Shown one piece after another: positions 1-7,794 of a DNA stretch of 34,673 bases. Under the pieces are notes generated by a model. The model made no database searches. It was not told the origin of the DNA and saw only the letters and a program-made list of their open reading frames with translations. A program made the position numbers and the translations under genes. Every line of letters begins with the position of its first letter. Within the stretch, counting starts at the first letter, position 1. Origin of the DNA: ZC4RG36 sp964652205 (GTDB lineage Bacteria > Chloroflexota > Anaerolineae > Aggregatilineales > Phototrophicaceae); assembly GCA_964652205.1 (NCBI GenBank), contig CAZZAO010000052.1, forward strand, positions 1-34,673. Reading direction: 5' to 3'.

Positions 1-421
1 AGACCGTGCCAACCTGCCGCAGCTCTTCAGCCACGTAGCTATATGTCTCTTTCATTTCCAGATCGGTCACAAATTTAGTCGGATGCTCAAGCATGGCCTG
101 AATACGGCTGTGATCCTTCTCGCGGCGGCCCACAGAGGTCGCCGGACGCACGCCGCGACCCCGACGGGCAGCGGCCCCGGCGGCGCTGGCGCGGGCTGGC
201 GTGCCAGCCGCCGCGCGGGCTTCACGACGGGCAGCAGCGGCGGCAGAGGTGCGCGGCGCGGCAGCAGTCGGGGCTACCGGCGCAGCTTCCTCGACACGTT
301 CGATCACTTCAACTTCGCTCTCGTCGGCAGCAGTTGGCTCAATGGCAACCTGACGGCGGGCGCGCTCCAGCGTCTCACGGGGCAGATTCGGCGCGCTCGA
401 ACGATTTTTACGCTTGGACAT
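1..421 (-). CDS. Hypothetical protein, N-terminal 140 residues (runs off the left edge)
   Basis: An open minus-strand frame runs from the ATG at 421 to the window edge without a stop. The start is supported by a GAGGAG Shine-Dalgarno sequence 8 bases upstream (AAAAGAGGAGATTATTGC before ATG). The protein begins MSKRKNRSSAPNLPRETLER and continues as a low-complexity Ala/Arg/Glu/Pro segment of about 70 residues. A better-ordered part follows that contains KFVTDLEMKETYSYVAEELR. The basic, disordered N-terminus followed by a short conserved-looking stretch recalls small Chloroflexota membrane proteins that end in one transmembrane helix, but that end lies outside the window. Function is unknown. 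I am confident that it is coding, from frame openness, the Shine-Dalgarno sequence and codon bias, but not about its role. Confidence 0.7.
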   Translation of the reverse strand, partial: MSKRKNRSSAPNLPRETLERARRQVAIEPTAADESEVEVIERVEEAAPVAPTAAAPRTSAAAAARREARAAAGTPARASAAGAAARRGRGVRPATSVGRREKDHSRIQAMLEHPTKFVTDLEMKETYSYVAEELRQVGTV

Positions 422-549
422 GCAATAATCTCCTCTTTTGCCGTTCTATGCCCTCGCCCCGCCCCTCGCTCTCAGGGCGAGAGGAAAAAAGCAGAGCAGC
501 GGCGGGCTTACATGGCAATCCCTCGCGCCGGGGCGAATGAAGTCGCTAG

Positions 550-555
550 ACTATA
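550..555 (-). promoter_or_regulatory. Possible -10 box for the gene starting at 421
   Basis: On the minus strand the region reads TTGTGTTATAGTCTAGC, giving a TATAGT -10 hexamer (5 of 6 to consensus). No convincing -35 box is found at 16-18 bases. Transcription would start near 543 and leave a leader of about 120 bases. This rests on the -10 match alone. Confidence 0.3.
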
Positions 556-711
556 ACACAATCTGACGGCAAAAAAACAGAGCCGAGAACCAAAAAAAGA
601 AGGACTGAGAGCGACAGGACTGAGGACTGAATGAAAGAAAAGACGGGAGCATGACGTGTAGCCCCTTGCGTCTCGCACTTTTGCCGTTTTCTCGGCCCTC
701 AATCCTCTGTT

Positions 712-1752
712 TTAACTATCCCGCGTCGCGTAGACGACGATGCGGTGGCTGTTGACCTGATAGGGATAGCACGAAATCAGCGTGGCCGTCGCGCCGCCGC
801 GTTTATCCATCACGTGAACGTCAGTCGGATCGACAATGTCGCTGCCGGTCACGGTGTAGGTATAGACCTGCGAGCGCGTCTGAATCTGGAACTGGTCGCC
901 GGGGGCAAGCTGGTCGAGGTGGCGGAAATATTCGCCGTAAATGTCGTCGTGCGCGGCTAATACCACGTTGCCATCGTCGCTGTCGGGGTTGCTGCCATTG
1001 GTCAACTGGCCGATGCCGAGCCGCAGCGCATCCCAGTCAACGCCCTGCACAATCGTCTGGTTGACGTTGAGTCGGGGGACGATGAGCTGTAAGGCCGTCT
1101 CGTCGGTCGGGGCGGGACGGCGCGGCGGCGGCGCGATGAGCTGATCCTGCACCATCGGCAGCAGCGCCGCAGGAATTTCGCTGTAGTTAAACTGTGGCGC
1201 GCCCGACGCAGTGAAGGTGTGTCCGCCAGGCAGCACGACCGCGTCGAGCGTCACCTGCGGCGTCGGCGCGAGGGTCGGAATCCCGGCGCGACGCTGCTGG
1301 TCGGCCAGTTCAGCGGCAGTCCGCGACTCAGTTTCCAGCTTGCCAATCGACTGAAACAGGCTGAAGCCGATAAAGATCAGCCCGGCGACAGCAGCCACTT
1401 CGACCAGCAGCAGCGCCATGTTAACGAAACGTTTCCAGGCGCCATTGTCCGAGTCCGCGCGCGAGATCGGCAGCGCCAGCGGATCGTCCTCGAACAGCGG
1501 CGCGGCCCCCTCGAACCCGGCGGTAAGCAGCGGGTCGAACGGCTGCTGAGCAGGCGCGCGCATCTCGGTCGTCGGCGTCAGGTCGAAAATCTCGTCAGCT
1601 TCGGCGGCAGCGTTCGGCGCATCGACCATGCGGCCTTCGCGCTTGAGGCGCTCGCGCTGCTTCATGCGCTCCTCGCGCCGGCGCATGGCGAGAACGCGCT
1701 CCAGTTCCTGAATCGACAGGTCGCCGACGGGGCGTTTATCGCGTGTGGTCAT
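712..1752 (-). CDS. Membrane-anchored sortase (class D/E type)
   Basis: This is a cysteine transpeptidase of the sortase family, expected to attach or process proteins at the outer face of the cytoplasmic membrane. Numbered from the TTG at 1758, the protein has a charged cytoplasmic N-terminus of about 105 residues, one transmembrane helix (about 111-135), a Pro-rich spacer and a C-terminal sortase domain. The catalytic set is visible: His270 in VVLAAHDD, Cys330 in TATLISCYPY and Arg339 in VNSHRIVVYA. The TLISC motif fits class D/E better than class A (TLxTC). A TTG lies two codons upstream at 1758. I prefer the ATG at 1752, although neither has a strong ribosome site. No obvious LPxTG-type substrate is encoded in the window. 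The family assignment is secure; the class is an inference. Confidence 0.9.
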   Translation of the reverse strand: MTTRDKRPVGDLSIQELERVLAMRRREERMKQRERLKREGRMVDAPNAAAEADEIFDLTPTTEMRAPAQQPFDPLLTAGFEGAAPLFEDDPLALPISRADSDNGAWKRFVNMALLLVEVAAVAGLIFIGFSLFQSIGKLETESRTAAELADQQRRAGIPTLAPTPQVTLDAVVLPGGHTFTASGAPQFNYSEIPAALLPMVQDQLIAPPPRRPAPTDETALQLIVPRLNVNQTIVQGVDWDALRLGIGQLTNGSNPDSDDGNVVLAAHDDIYGEYFRHLDQLAPGDQFQIQTRSQVYTYTVTGSDIVDPTDVHVMDKRGGATATLISCYPYQVNSHRIVVYATRDS

Positions 1753-1854
1753 CGACAAAGGCGCAAGTAATGTGTGATGAGTAACGAGTCAGGGAAAGAG
1801 ACATGGTGTCGTTTTCGTTCACTTGATCGACATGAACGATGGGTCATGCACATT

Positions 1855-2670
1855 TCAGGACTGTTTCGCCGCCACTGCGAACACCTCGCGCTCGAAAAAC
1901 CAGCGGAACGGCGGCAGGCCGAAGGCGACCTGACGCAGCCCGGCCATCACGCCGCTCTCGGCGCGATGCTGCGGCGGGCTTTCGAGCCAGACTTTGCCGC
2001 TGAAGCCCGCTTCACGCAGGACGCGGTGCATACTCAGGATCGACTGTTCGTTGACGTGGACGTGCTGGTTGACATCGACCAGAAACTGGCGCGGGTCTTT
2101 CGGGTACTGCGCGCCCTGCCCCATCGCTATGCGTACCATCCGCACCAGCGGGTAGGCGTAACGGTCGTACCAGACATTCGGCGCGGTGTGGATAATCAGG
2201 CGTCCGTCGGGCTTGAGCACGCGGCGCGCTTCAAGCAGCGCCTCGTGCAGCTCCCACGGGTAGAGATGCTCGACCACGTCAAACAGCAGCACGCGGTCAA
2301 AAGAAGCGTCGGCGAATGGCAGCTTCTTGGCATCCGCCTGCGCGACGCCAGTTTTGCCGGGGACGACCCCTTCGGTCGTGCCGATGACCTGCTGCGACAT
2401 ATTGACCGCGACTTCCGCGTAGTCGATGCCGACCGCATCCGCGCCGAGCCGGGCTGCGTGGCGCAAAATCTCACCGCGACCGCAGCCAACGTCGAGGATC
2501 GTCATCCCCGGCGTCACTTCGGCCAGCGAGAACGCCGAAGACAGCCGCCGCGACAGGTGCTCGCCCTCGGTAGTGTTAAATTCGTCGTAGCCTTCGCACG
2601 CGGTACGGAAATACTCTTCCGTATAGAGCGTCGATGGAAGCGGCTGATGTTCCTGATGTTCTTTTTCCAC
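1855..2670 (-). CDS. Class I SAM-dependent methyltransferase
   Basis: The protein has a Rossmann-fold methyltransferase domain. Motif I is ILDVGCGRGEIL. It is followed by the acidic motif II region (AVGIDYAEVAV) and the motif IV region FDRVLLFDVVEHLYPWELH, then RRVLKPDGRLIIHTAPN, as in the Methyltransf_11/25 (UbiE-like) families. The substrate cannot be told. The frame stays open upstream to a TTG at 2751, but those 27 extra residues are unlike a protein start. The GTG at 2670 (VEKEHQEHQ) gives a sensible N-terminus, so I use it; neither choice has a strong Shine-Dalgarno sequence. The product is about 271 residues, typical for the family. The gene follows the hydrolase gene on the same strand and may be co-transcribed with it. 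Confidence 0.9.
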   Translation of the reverse strand: MEKEHQEHQPLPSTLYTEEYFRTACEGYDEFNTTEGEHLSRRLSSAFSLAEVTPGMTILDVGCGRGEILRHAARLGADAVGIDYAEVAVNMSQQVIGTTEGVVPGKTGVAQADAKKLPFADASFDRVLLFDVVEHLYPWELHEALLEARRVLKPDGRLIIHTAPNVWYDRYAYPLVRMVRIAMGQGAQYPKDPRQFLVDVNQHVHVNEQSILSMHRVLREAGFSGKVWLESPPQHRAESGVMAGLRQVAFGLPPFRWFFEREVFAVAAKQS

Positions 2671-2774
2671 TGCGCTGACTCTGCCGTTGAACCGGGAAAA
2701 TTCGCCGGGAGCGATACCGAGGATTATACAGAAGCCCCGGCATCGCGCCAACGCAGGATTTGTGTCGATGTCGC

Positions 2775-4502
2775 TTACGACGACGGCTTGAGCGTCACGT
2801 GCAGGCTCAACCAGTTGACGATAGTAGGCAGAAAGTCAGGCGTAAAGGCGGGTGGCAGCGTGGCATATTCAGTGAGCGAGCCAGTGTCCGCCTGCTGGAA
2901 CAGATGATTGGCGTCCGGCAGCACCACGACTGAGAAATCGCGGTTGCCACCCTCGATCAGGCGTGACGTCATCGCCGGGGCGTTCTGGCCGGCGTCTACC
3001 TGCACGTCTTTGCCGCCGAACAACGCCAGCACCGGGCTGTCAATTTTCGCCAGATCGGGGCCGGGATCATAGTTCAGGAACGATTTGAACCAGTCGTTCC
3101 CGTAGGTTGTTACCAGTTGATCGGTCGTCTGATGGGCGTAGTCTTCGAGGTTGCCAAGCGTCTTCAGTTGTTCAGCGGGCAGCGCCTTCGCCTGATCGAG
3201 TACCTGCTGATAAATCAGCGCCCTGACGCCTTCCACGTCGCCTTTATCGATCAGCGGGTAGAGCCTGTGCAGGAAGGCCACCTGATCGGCGACCTGAGCG
3301 GACGTCGCGCCCTCGACTTCCATCAGCCGTCGATTCTGAACATCGAGCAGCGACTTGCCATCGACGGCTGGCCCCGCCATCAGGATGACGAAGTCCAGAG
3401 TGGAGTCATTCGCTCCGAGCATGGCGCCAACTAACCCGCCTTCGCTGTGTCCAAGCATCCCGATCTGCGCCGCGTCGATCTCCGGTCGGGTCGCCAGATA
3501 GGCGATTACCGCCTTCGCGTCCGAGGCAAAATCCTGCGTCGTGGCCGAGGCAAAGTCGCCGCTCGAATCGGCAACACCACGGTCATCGTAGCGCAGCACC
3601 GCCATGCCAGCTCGCGTCAGCGAATCGGCGATCAGCGCGAACGGCGCGATCTGAATCCCGCTGCCGAGGACTTCATCGCGGTTCTGCGGCCCGCTGCCCG
3701 AAACCAGAACAATTCCGGGAAATGGGCCAGCGCCGTTCGGCATCGTCAGCGTCCCCGCCAGAGTGACGTCGCCATTCGTAACCTTGACCGTCTCAGAGCG
3801 ATAATCGCTCGGCGGCGGCGTGGCGGCGATCCGCGCGAAAGCATCCAGCGCGGGGATGAAAAGCTGCTCGTGCAAAGCCGCATAATCGGGTGACGCGCCC
3901 TGAACCAACACCAGGTAGGTCGTATTCCTGACCTGCGCCAGCGCAAGATCAACGCTAACGGTGATGCCGCTGACCGGAACATCGACCCTGTACAGGTTCC
4001 AGGTGGCAAAATCGGTCGTGTAGGTTCCCACGACCGGCGGCGGCGTTTTCAGCGCGAGCTGCGGGAGCAGTGAATTGAGCACCGTTTCAGCCGCGCCAGG
4101 GGCGGCCTGCTGGGCAATCAGTGTCGAATCGCGGGAGACAGACGTCCGGGCATAGATGCCAGCGCTGATCGCCTTCCAGCCTTCAGGAACGACCCCCTGA
4201 ATACCGAAGCCCGGATCGCTGAAGGGAACCAGCGTGATCGACAGCGGGGCAGCTTCAGTGGCCGCAGCTTCGGTCTTCGACGCTCCGGCATCAACCGTCG
4301 CCGCTTCCGTTGCGACAGCGGTCGTGGCCGTTGTGGCCTCAGCCGTGACGACTGGCTCGGTCACGACAACCGCCTCGGCGCCGGTCGCCTCGGCGGTGGC
4401 TGAAGCTGGCTCGGTGACAGCCGGTGTCTGAGCGACCGTTACAGACACTGTCGCAGCGATCAGGATCAGCAGCAGCGCCAGTGATTTCGTCCATCGCATC
4501 AT
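2775..4502 (-). CDS. Secreted alpha/beta hydrolase with a low-complexity linker
   Basis: This 575-residue protein is predicted to be exported and to act as an esterase or peptidase-like hydrolase. A signal peptide (RWTKSLALLLILIAATVSVT, cleavage near VAQ, about residue 25) is followed by an Ala/Thr/Glu/Val-rich tract (about 27-85). Next comes a small beta-rich domain (about 88-230), and from about 240 an alpha/beta hydrolase fold. The nucleophile elbow is GHSEGG (Ser353), with Asp499 in FGGKD and His533 in DANHLF as the likely triad. The oxyanion region is SGSGPQNRDE. This arrangement matches the family annotated as alpha/beta hydrolase / dienelactone-hydrolase-like, often with a DUF3887-type N-domain. 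The start ATG is preceded by GGGAG at 8 bases; a second ATG follows immediately. Substrate is unknown. Confidence 0.9.
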   Translation of the reverse strand: MMRWTKSLALLLILIAATVSVTVAQTPAVTEPASATAEATGAEAVVVTEPVVTAEATTATTAVATEAATVDAGASKTEAAATEAAPLSITLVPFSDPGFGIQGVVPEGWKAISAGIYARTSVSRDSTLIAQQAAPGAAETVLNSLLPQLALKTPPPVVGTYTTDFATWNLYRVDVPVSGITVSVDLALAQVRNTTYLVLVQGASPDYAALHEQLFIPALDAFARIAATPPPSDYRSETVKVTNGDVTLAGTLTMPNGAGPFPGIVLVSGSGPQNRDEVLGSGIQIAPFALIADSLTRAGMAVLRYDDRGVADSSGDFASATTQDFASDAKAVIAYLATRPEIDAAQIGMLGHSEGGLVGAMLGANDSTLDFVILMAGPAVDGKSLLDVQNRRLMEVEGATSAQVADQVAFLHRLYPLIDKGDVEGVRALIYQQVLDQAKALPAEQLKTLGNLEDYAHQTTDQLVTTYGNDWFKSFLNYDPGPDLAKIDSPVLALFGGKDVQVDAGQNAPAMTSRLIEGGNRDFSVVVLPDANHLFQQADTGSLTEYATLPPAFTPDFLPTIVNWLSLHVTLKPSS

Positions 4503-4563
4503 AGGATTCTCCCTTAGCTATCCGGTTAAACTACAAAGCGACCGTTGTCAGGCACTGCCCGCC

Positions 4564-4593
4564 GCGCCATCGGTCGGCAGCGACCGATGGCGC
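4564..4593. promoter_or_regulatory. Perfect 13-bp inverted repeat in a divergent intergenic region
   Basis: GCGCCATCGGTCG and its exact reverse complement are separated by the four bases GCAG. The element lies between divergently transcribed genes, 62 bases from the hydrolase start and 72 bases from the LysM gene start. It also sits 30 bases upstream of a TACAAT -10-like hexamer (4623-4628). No U-tract follows on either strand, so it is not a standard terminator. It could be an operator for a dimeric regulator or an mRNA hairpin. The symmetry is observed; the role is inferred. Confidence 0.45.
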
Positions 4594-4664
4594 AAACGTT
4601 TCCTGTCAGCCCACTTCGATGCTACAATATTACCATCAATATTCTATTGGTGAAGGAGTCCATC

Positions 4665-5591
4665 ATGCGCCGTCCCTTGACCGCTGGCTGGATTGTGCCT
4701 GGGATCGTGGCCGCGCTGCTCGTTTCCGGCGTGCTGATGGCGCTGGCGCAGGATGATAATCCGCCGCCGCCGCTGACCAGCACGATCACCTATACTGTTC
4801 GCAGCGGCGACGTGCTCGATCTGATCGCCGCGCGTTACGATGTCTCAACCGACTGTCTGGTTATGGACAACAACCTGAAGCTACCGGGAAGGATTTTCGC
4901 TGGCGACAGCCTGACGATCAGCGCCGACTGCCCGTTCTACAGCGGCGCAGCGCCCGTCCTCAACCCGCGCGCCGGACACACGCCCGGCACAACTGCCGGG
5001 GCGCTGACCGTCAGCGTCAACGGCGGACAGCTCTACACCGTGCAGCCGAACGATACGCTCGATACGATTGCGCAGAACCTCAACCTCTCCGTTCAGGCGC
5101 TGGAAGCCGCCAACGGCAACCCGAAACCCACCCGCCTCAAGGTCGGTATGACGCTGGTCGTCCCGGTCGGCGCGCCTGCTTACGGCGTCTTTATGCCGAT
5201 CAACCCGCCCGGCGATCAGGGCGGCGGCGCGGCCCCGAACGGGCGCATCTATGTCGTCCAGCCCGGTGACGTGCTCGACCTGCTCGCGGCCAGCTTCAAT
5301 CTCCAGTTGAGCTGCCTGGTCGAGCGCAACAACCACCAGCATCCCTGGTTCATCATGGCTGGCGAGACGCTGATTCTGCCGACTGACTGCCCGGCCTACG
5401 ACGGCCAGTCGATGGCTTACACGCCCAATCCGAACGGCTTTCAGGGTGGCAGCGCATCGACGATTTCAACGCCTGCGCCGACGATCCAGGCTCCACTGGC
5501 GCAGTTCAGCCCGACGCCGGAACAGCTCGCCCAACCAACGCTGCCGCCGACCCTCGCCGCGCCGTCCAGCACTGAAGAAGCCGTCGGTTAG
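4665..5591 (+). CDS. Secreted protein with three LysM domains
   Basis: This is an exported cell-wall-binding protein of 308 residues. An N-terminal hydrophobic signal or anchor (GWIVPGIVAALLVSGVLMAL, residues 8-27) is followed by three LysM modules at about 42-86 (YTVRSGDVLDLIAARYDV), 123-167 (YTVQPNDTLDTIAQNLNL) and 195-239 (YVVQPGDVLDLLAASFNL). The tail is Pro/Thr/Gln-rich. Modules 1 and 3 carry a Cys pair (for example DCLV and ADCP), which suggests disulfides outside the cell. The start is the ATG at 4665, because GAAGGAG (4652-4658) lies 6 bases upstream and the signal peptide starts there. The frame is open for 40 codons further upstream, but that part is not protein-like. LysM binds N-acetylglucosamine-containing polymers such as peptidoglycan. 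No catalytic domain is present. Confidence 0.92.
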   Translation: MRRPLTAGWIVPGIVAALLVSGVLMALAQDDNPPPPLTSTITYTVRSGDVLDLIAARYDVSTDCLVMDNNLKLPGRIFAGDSLTISADCPFYSGAAPVLNPRAGHTPGTTAGALTVSVNGGQLYTVQPNDTLDTIAQNLNLSVQALEAANGNPKPTRLKVGMTLVVPVGAPAYGVFMPINPPGDQGGGAAPNGRIYVVQPGDVLDLLAASFNLQLSCLVERNNHQHPWFIMAGETLILPTDCPAYDGQSMAYTPNPNGFQGGSASTISTPAPTIQAPLAQFSPTPEQLAQPTLPPTLAAPSSTEEAVG

Positions 5592-5700
5592 CGCCGCAAA
5601 GTCAACGGGCAGGACGCGCGATCCTGCACGCTTCACCTGTCCTCTCCCCCGCTGCTGGCGCGTGTGCTAAGATGGAAGCATCGGGACGGAAAGAGGCGAG

Positions 5701-6774
5701 ATGCTGGAAACCCCCGCGTTTATCATCACCTTTGTGCTGGCGCTCGGTCTGGCGCTGGCGCTGATGCCGCTGATGAGCCGACTGGGTCGGCGCTTCGGCG
5801 TGGTGACGCGCGCGGGCGGTCGGCGGCAGAATGAAGGCGACTGGCGGCGCGTCTCAAAGCTCGGCGGCGGCGCGATCTTCCTCAGCTTCACCGTGGCGGC
5901 GCTGGCCGCGCAGGCGCTCGCCGTGCCGCACAGCGACCCGAAGGAAGGCACGCGGCTGGTGGGTCTGCTGATCGGCGGCGCGGTCATCTATCTCGCCGGA
6001 CTGATCGACGATGTCATCGAGCTGAAACCGCTGGCCCTGTTCGCCGCGCAGATCATCGCCGCGTTGATCGCCATCCACTCGCTGATCTTCATCGAATACT
6101 TCAATAACCCGCTCACCGGCCAGCAAACGCCGCCGTGGCCGTTCGTGGTCACGGTGCTGCTGACGCTCGGCTGGCTGATCGGCATGACCAACACCGTCAA
6201 TTTCCTCGACGGCTCTGACGGGCTGGTAGGCGGCGTGATCTTCATCGCCGCTGCGATGCTGTTCATCAACAGCGCTTTCGAGCTGAATCCGCCGCAAGCC
6301 AGCGTTGCGCTGCTGCCGCTGGCACTGATGGGCGCGTCGCTCGGCTTTCTGGTCTATAACTTCTACCCGGCGCGGATTTTCTCCGGCGGCGGCGCGTACT
6401 TCATGGGTTACACGCTCGGCTGTCTGGCGATTATCGGCGGCGCAAAGATGGCGACTGTGCTGATGATTATGGGCCTGCCGGTGCTGGATGCCGTCTGGCA
6501 GGCGATCAACAGGACACTGCGTGGACGCAGTCCGTTCCACGGCGACCGGGGCCATCTGCACCTGCGCCTGCTCGACTATGGTTTTTCCCAGCGACAGATC
6601 GCCCTCGGTTATTACGCCTTCTGCGCCTTCTTCGGTCTGCTCACCCTGAGCGTCGAAAGCCGCTTCTTCAAACTGGCCTCGCTGCTGATTATGGGCGGCA
6701 TCGTCGTGGCAGGCTTCGCCATCCTGATTGCCCGCGCGCGCCATCGGCTCAAACAGCCTGATACGGACATCTGA
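5701..6774 (+). CDS. WecA/TagO/MraY-family polyprenyl-phosphate sugar-1-phosphate transferase
   Basis: This is a multispanning membrane enzyme of 357 residues (about ten helices) from glycosyltransferase family 4. These enzymes transfer a (usually N-acetylated) hexose-1-phosphate from a UDP-sugar to undecaprenyl phosphate, the first step of wall-polymer or O-antigen synthesis. Family landmarks are the DD pair (Asp103/Asp104 in LAGLIDDVIELKP), NTVNFLDGSDGL (164-175) and the cytoplasmic HxH loop GDRGHLHLRLLD (281-292). At the usual FMGDSGS motif the protein instead reads IFSGGGAYFMG (226-236), with Gly230 replacing the normal Asp. An AAAGAGG ribosome site precedes the ATG. The gene follows a LysM wall-binding gene, which agrees with an envelope role. 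The HxH signature favours a WecA/TagO-like enzyme over MraY. Confidence 0.88.
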   Translation: MLETPAFIITFVLALGLALALMPLMSRLGRRFGVVTRAGGRRQNEGDWRRVSKLGGGAIFLSFTVAALAAQALAVPHSDPKEGTRLVGLLIGGAVIYLAGLIDDVIELKPLALFAAQIIAALIAIHSLIFIEYFNNPLTGQQTPPWPFVVTVLLTLGWLIGMTNTVNFLDGSDGLVGGVIFIAAAMLFINSAFELNPPQASVALLPLALMGASLGFLVYNFYPARIFSGGGAYFMGYTLGCLAIIGGAKMATVLMIMGLPVLDAVWQAINRTLRGRSPFHGDRGHLHLRLLDYGFSQRQIALGYYAFCAFFGLLTLSVESRFFKLASLLIMGGIVVAGFAILIARARHRLKQPDTDI

Positions 6775-6833
6775 ATTTTGTCATTTTTCGGCTGGGAACG
6801 TAAATTTTAATTCTTTTCGCCCGAAGATTACGT

Positions 6834-6924
6834 TATATTAAAGGCAGTTGTGCTCGCTTCCCTGCTGCCCATCGCCCCCCTGCATCGTACTTCGTGGTCG
6901 CCTGAGGCGAGCACACGTTTTTTT
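6834..6924 (+). promoter_or_regulatory. Promoter and attenuator-like leader hairpin before a hypothetical gene
   Basis: A TATATT -10 box lies at 6834-6839, so transcription should start near 6846. Just downstream, TGTGCTCGC (6849-6857) pairs perfectly with GCGAGCACA (6907-6915), followed after CG by a run of seven T (6918-6924). This is terminator-like, with a large 49-base loop. A competing short hairpin, TCGCC-TGA-GGCGA (6898-6910), shares the 3' arm and could act as an antiterminator. The gene starts at 6954 with AGGAAG five bases upstream. The local AT richness around 6775-6845 contrasts with the flanks. I recognise no known riboswitch class. The pairings are observed; the switching is inferred. 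Confidence 0.4.
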
Positions 6925-6953
6925 GTCCTCATGGATGCTTTCAGGAAGCGAAC

Positions 6954-7490
6954 ATGTCTGACACAGAAACGAGCCAGAACAGCAATCCCTTCTTCCAGTT
7001 CATCAATCGCGCGCTCGACCTCGACGGCATCGACGGCATCTGCCTCGAAACGGTCGCCCTTGCCATGCGTGAAGCCATTCAAGGGCTGCCCTACGAGAGC
7101 GATGATGAGAGCTGGAATTTACGCCTCGACCGCCTGCAACAAACCCTGCGCGCCTGCCTGAACCTCGAAGCGACCGGACGCCTGCTGCATCAGAATCCGC
7201 AGCTCACCGAAATGAACCCGCAAGACCTCGAAGCCATCATTACGCTGTCGGCAACGCTGGCCTTTATCGCCTACAACGAAGTCGGCGACCGGCTCGGTTT
7301 TCGCTCTCCGCGCGAGCAGGCCGAGCTGACGCGCCTGTGGGTGACACTGCGCTCGGCGAAAGGCTGGGTCGATCAGGCAGCAGCACAGGGCGATCAGGTC
7401 GCCAGCCAGTTGAGCCACGACGCGGCACAGTTGCTCGACGAGACTCGTCCGGCAGGCTGGACGAATCACAGCCGGACGCTGCCGGAATAG
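6954..7490 (+). CDS. Hypothetical protein, 178 residues
   Basis: I do not recognise this protein. It is soluble, acidic and mostly helical in appearance, with no signal peptide or membrane segment. Leu/Ala-rich helical stretches run through the centre (for example LQQTLRACLNLEATGRLLHQ and LEAIITLSATLAFIAYNEVG). The ATG at 6954 is supported by AGGAAG at 6943-6948. High GC at third codon positions and a clean start indicate a real gene. It stands alone on the plus strand after the WecA-like gene, and its own promoter and leader hairpin suggest separate regulation. Confidence 0.75.
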   Translation: MSDTETSQNSNPFFQFINRALDLDGIDGICLETVALAMREAIQGLPYESDDESWNLRLDRLQQTLRACLNLEATGRLLHQNPQLTEMNPQDLEAIITLSATLAFIAYNEVGDRLGFRSPREQAELTRLWVTLRSAKGWVDQAAAQGDQVASQLSHDAAQLLDETRPAGWTNHSRTLPE

Positions 7491-7565
7491 AAATCCTTTC
7501 ATCCACCCGGTACAGCCAAGCCAGCCTGTTTGCGGGCGTGAACCATCGCGCTCCCTACGGAAAGC

Positions 7566-7662
7566 GACCCCTCCCCCTGACCTACGCAGCCTCCGGCTCC
7601 TGCCGGGCAAAGAACACTCGGCACGCTCCGTCCTCGTCAACGGAAAGGGGCGAGCGGATGCG
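7566..7662 (+). repeat. Diverged copy of the interspersed CCTCACCCCC-type element
   Basis: The segment GGCTCCTGCCGGGCAAAG (from 7595), followed by CTCGGCACGCT and GGGGCGAGCGGATG, aligns collinearly with the 27648-27716 part of the better-preserved element. Substitutions are scattered along it. The left part (CGACCCCTCCCCCTGACC) resembles a degraded element terminus. Confidence 0.55.
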
Positions 7663-7726
7663 CAGATTCTCTCGCCCTGTCCCTGACGGACGTTAAATAG
7701 CACAGTCCACCGACGTGTGTGGCTCG

Positions 7727-7755
7727 TTGACAGAGCGGAGCCGCCCGCGTACAGT
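7727..7755 (+). promoter_or_regulatory. Sigma-70-type promoter for the EamA transporter gene
   Basis: A perfect TTGACA (7727-7732) and TACAGT (7750-7755, 4 of 6 to consensus) are separated by exactly 17 bases. The predicted start of transcription near 7762 leaves a leader of about 33 bases before the ATG at 7795, with AGGACAGG as the ribosome site. Confidence 0.6.
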
Positions 7756-7794
7756 TGGGCACTGCGACCTTTTGACCCACTCCACAGGACAGGT

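Larger units (their letters stand above)
7491..7794 (+). other. Intergenic region with a diverged repeat and a promoter
   Basis: No gene is supported here. The middle (about 7566-7662) is a diverged copy of the interspersed repeat also present at 27620-27774 and 34619-34673. The right end holds the promoter of the next gene. Short open frames in the region have no ribosome site or protein-like composition. Confidence 0.6.

Noticed and set aside
464..484. Short hairpin and CCCTCGCCCC segment as a further repeat copy
   Set aside because: The stem is only five base pairs and the similarity to the CCTCACCCCC element is too weak to separate from chance.
508..702. Minus-strand frame of 64 codons
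   Set aside because: It has no ribosome site, contains Ser/Leu/Phe-rich non-protein-like sequence over A-rich intergenic DNA, and overlaps the promoter of the 421 gene.
1774..2907. Plus-strand frame of 377 codons
   Set aside because: It is the antisense shadow of the methyltransferase gene and of the end of the hydrolase gene, which have clear motifs on the minus strand.
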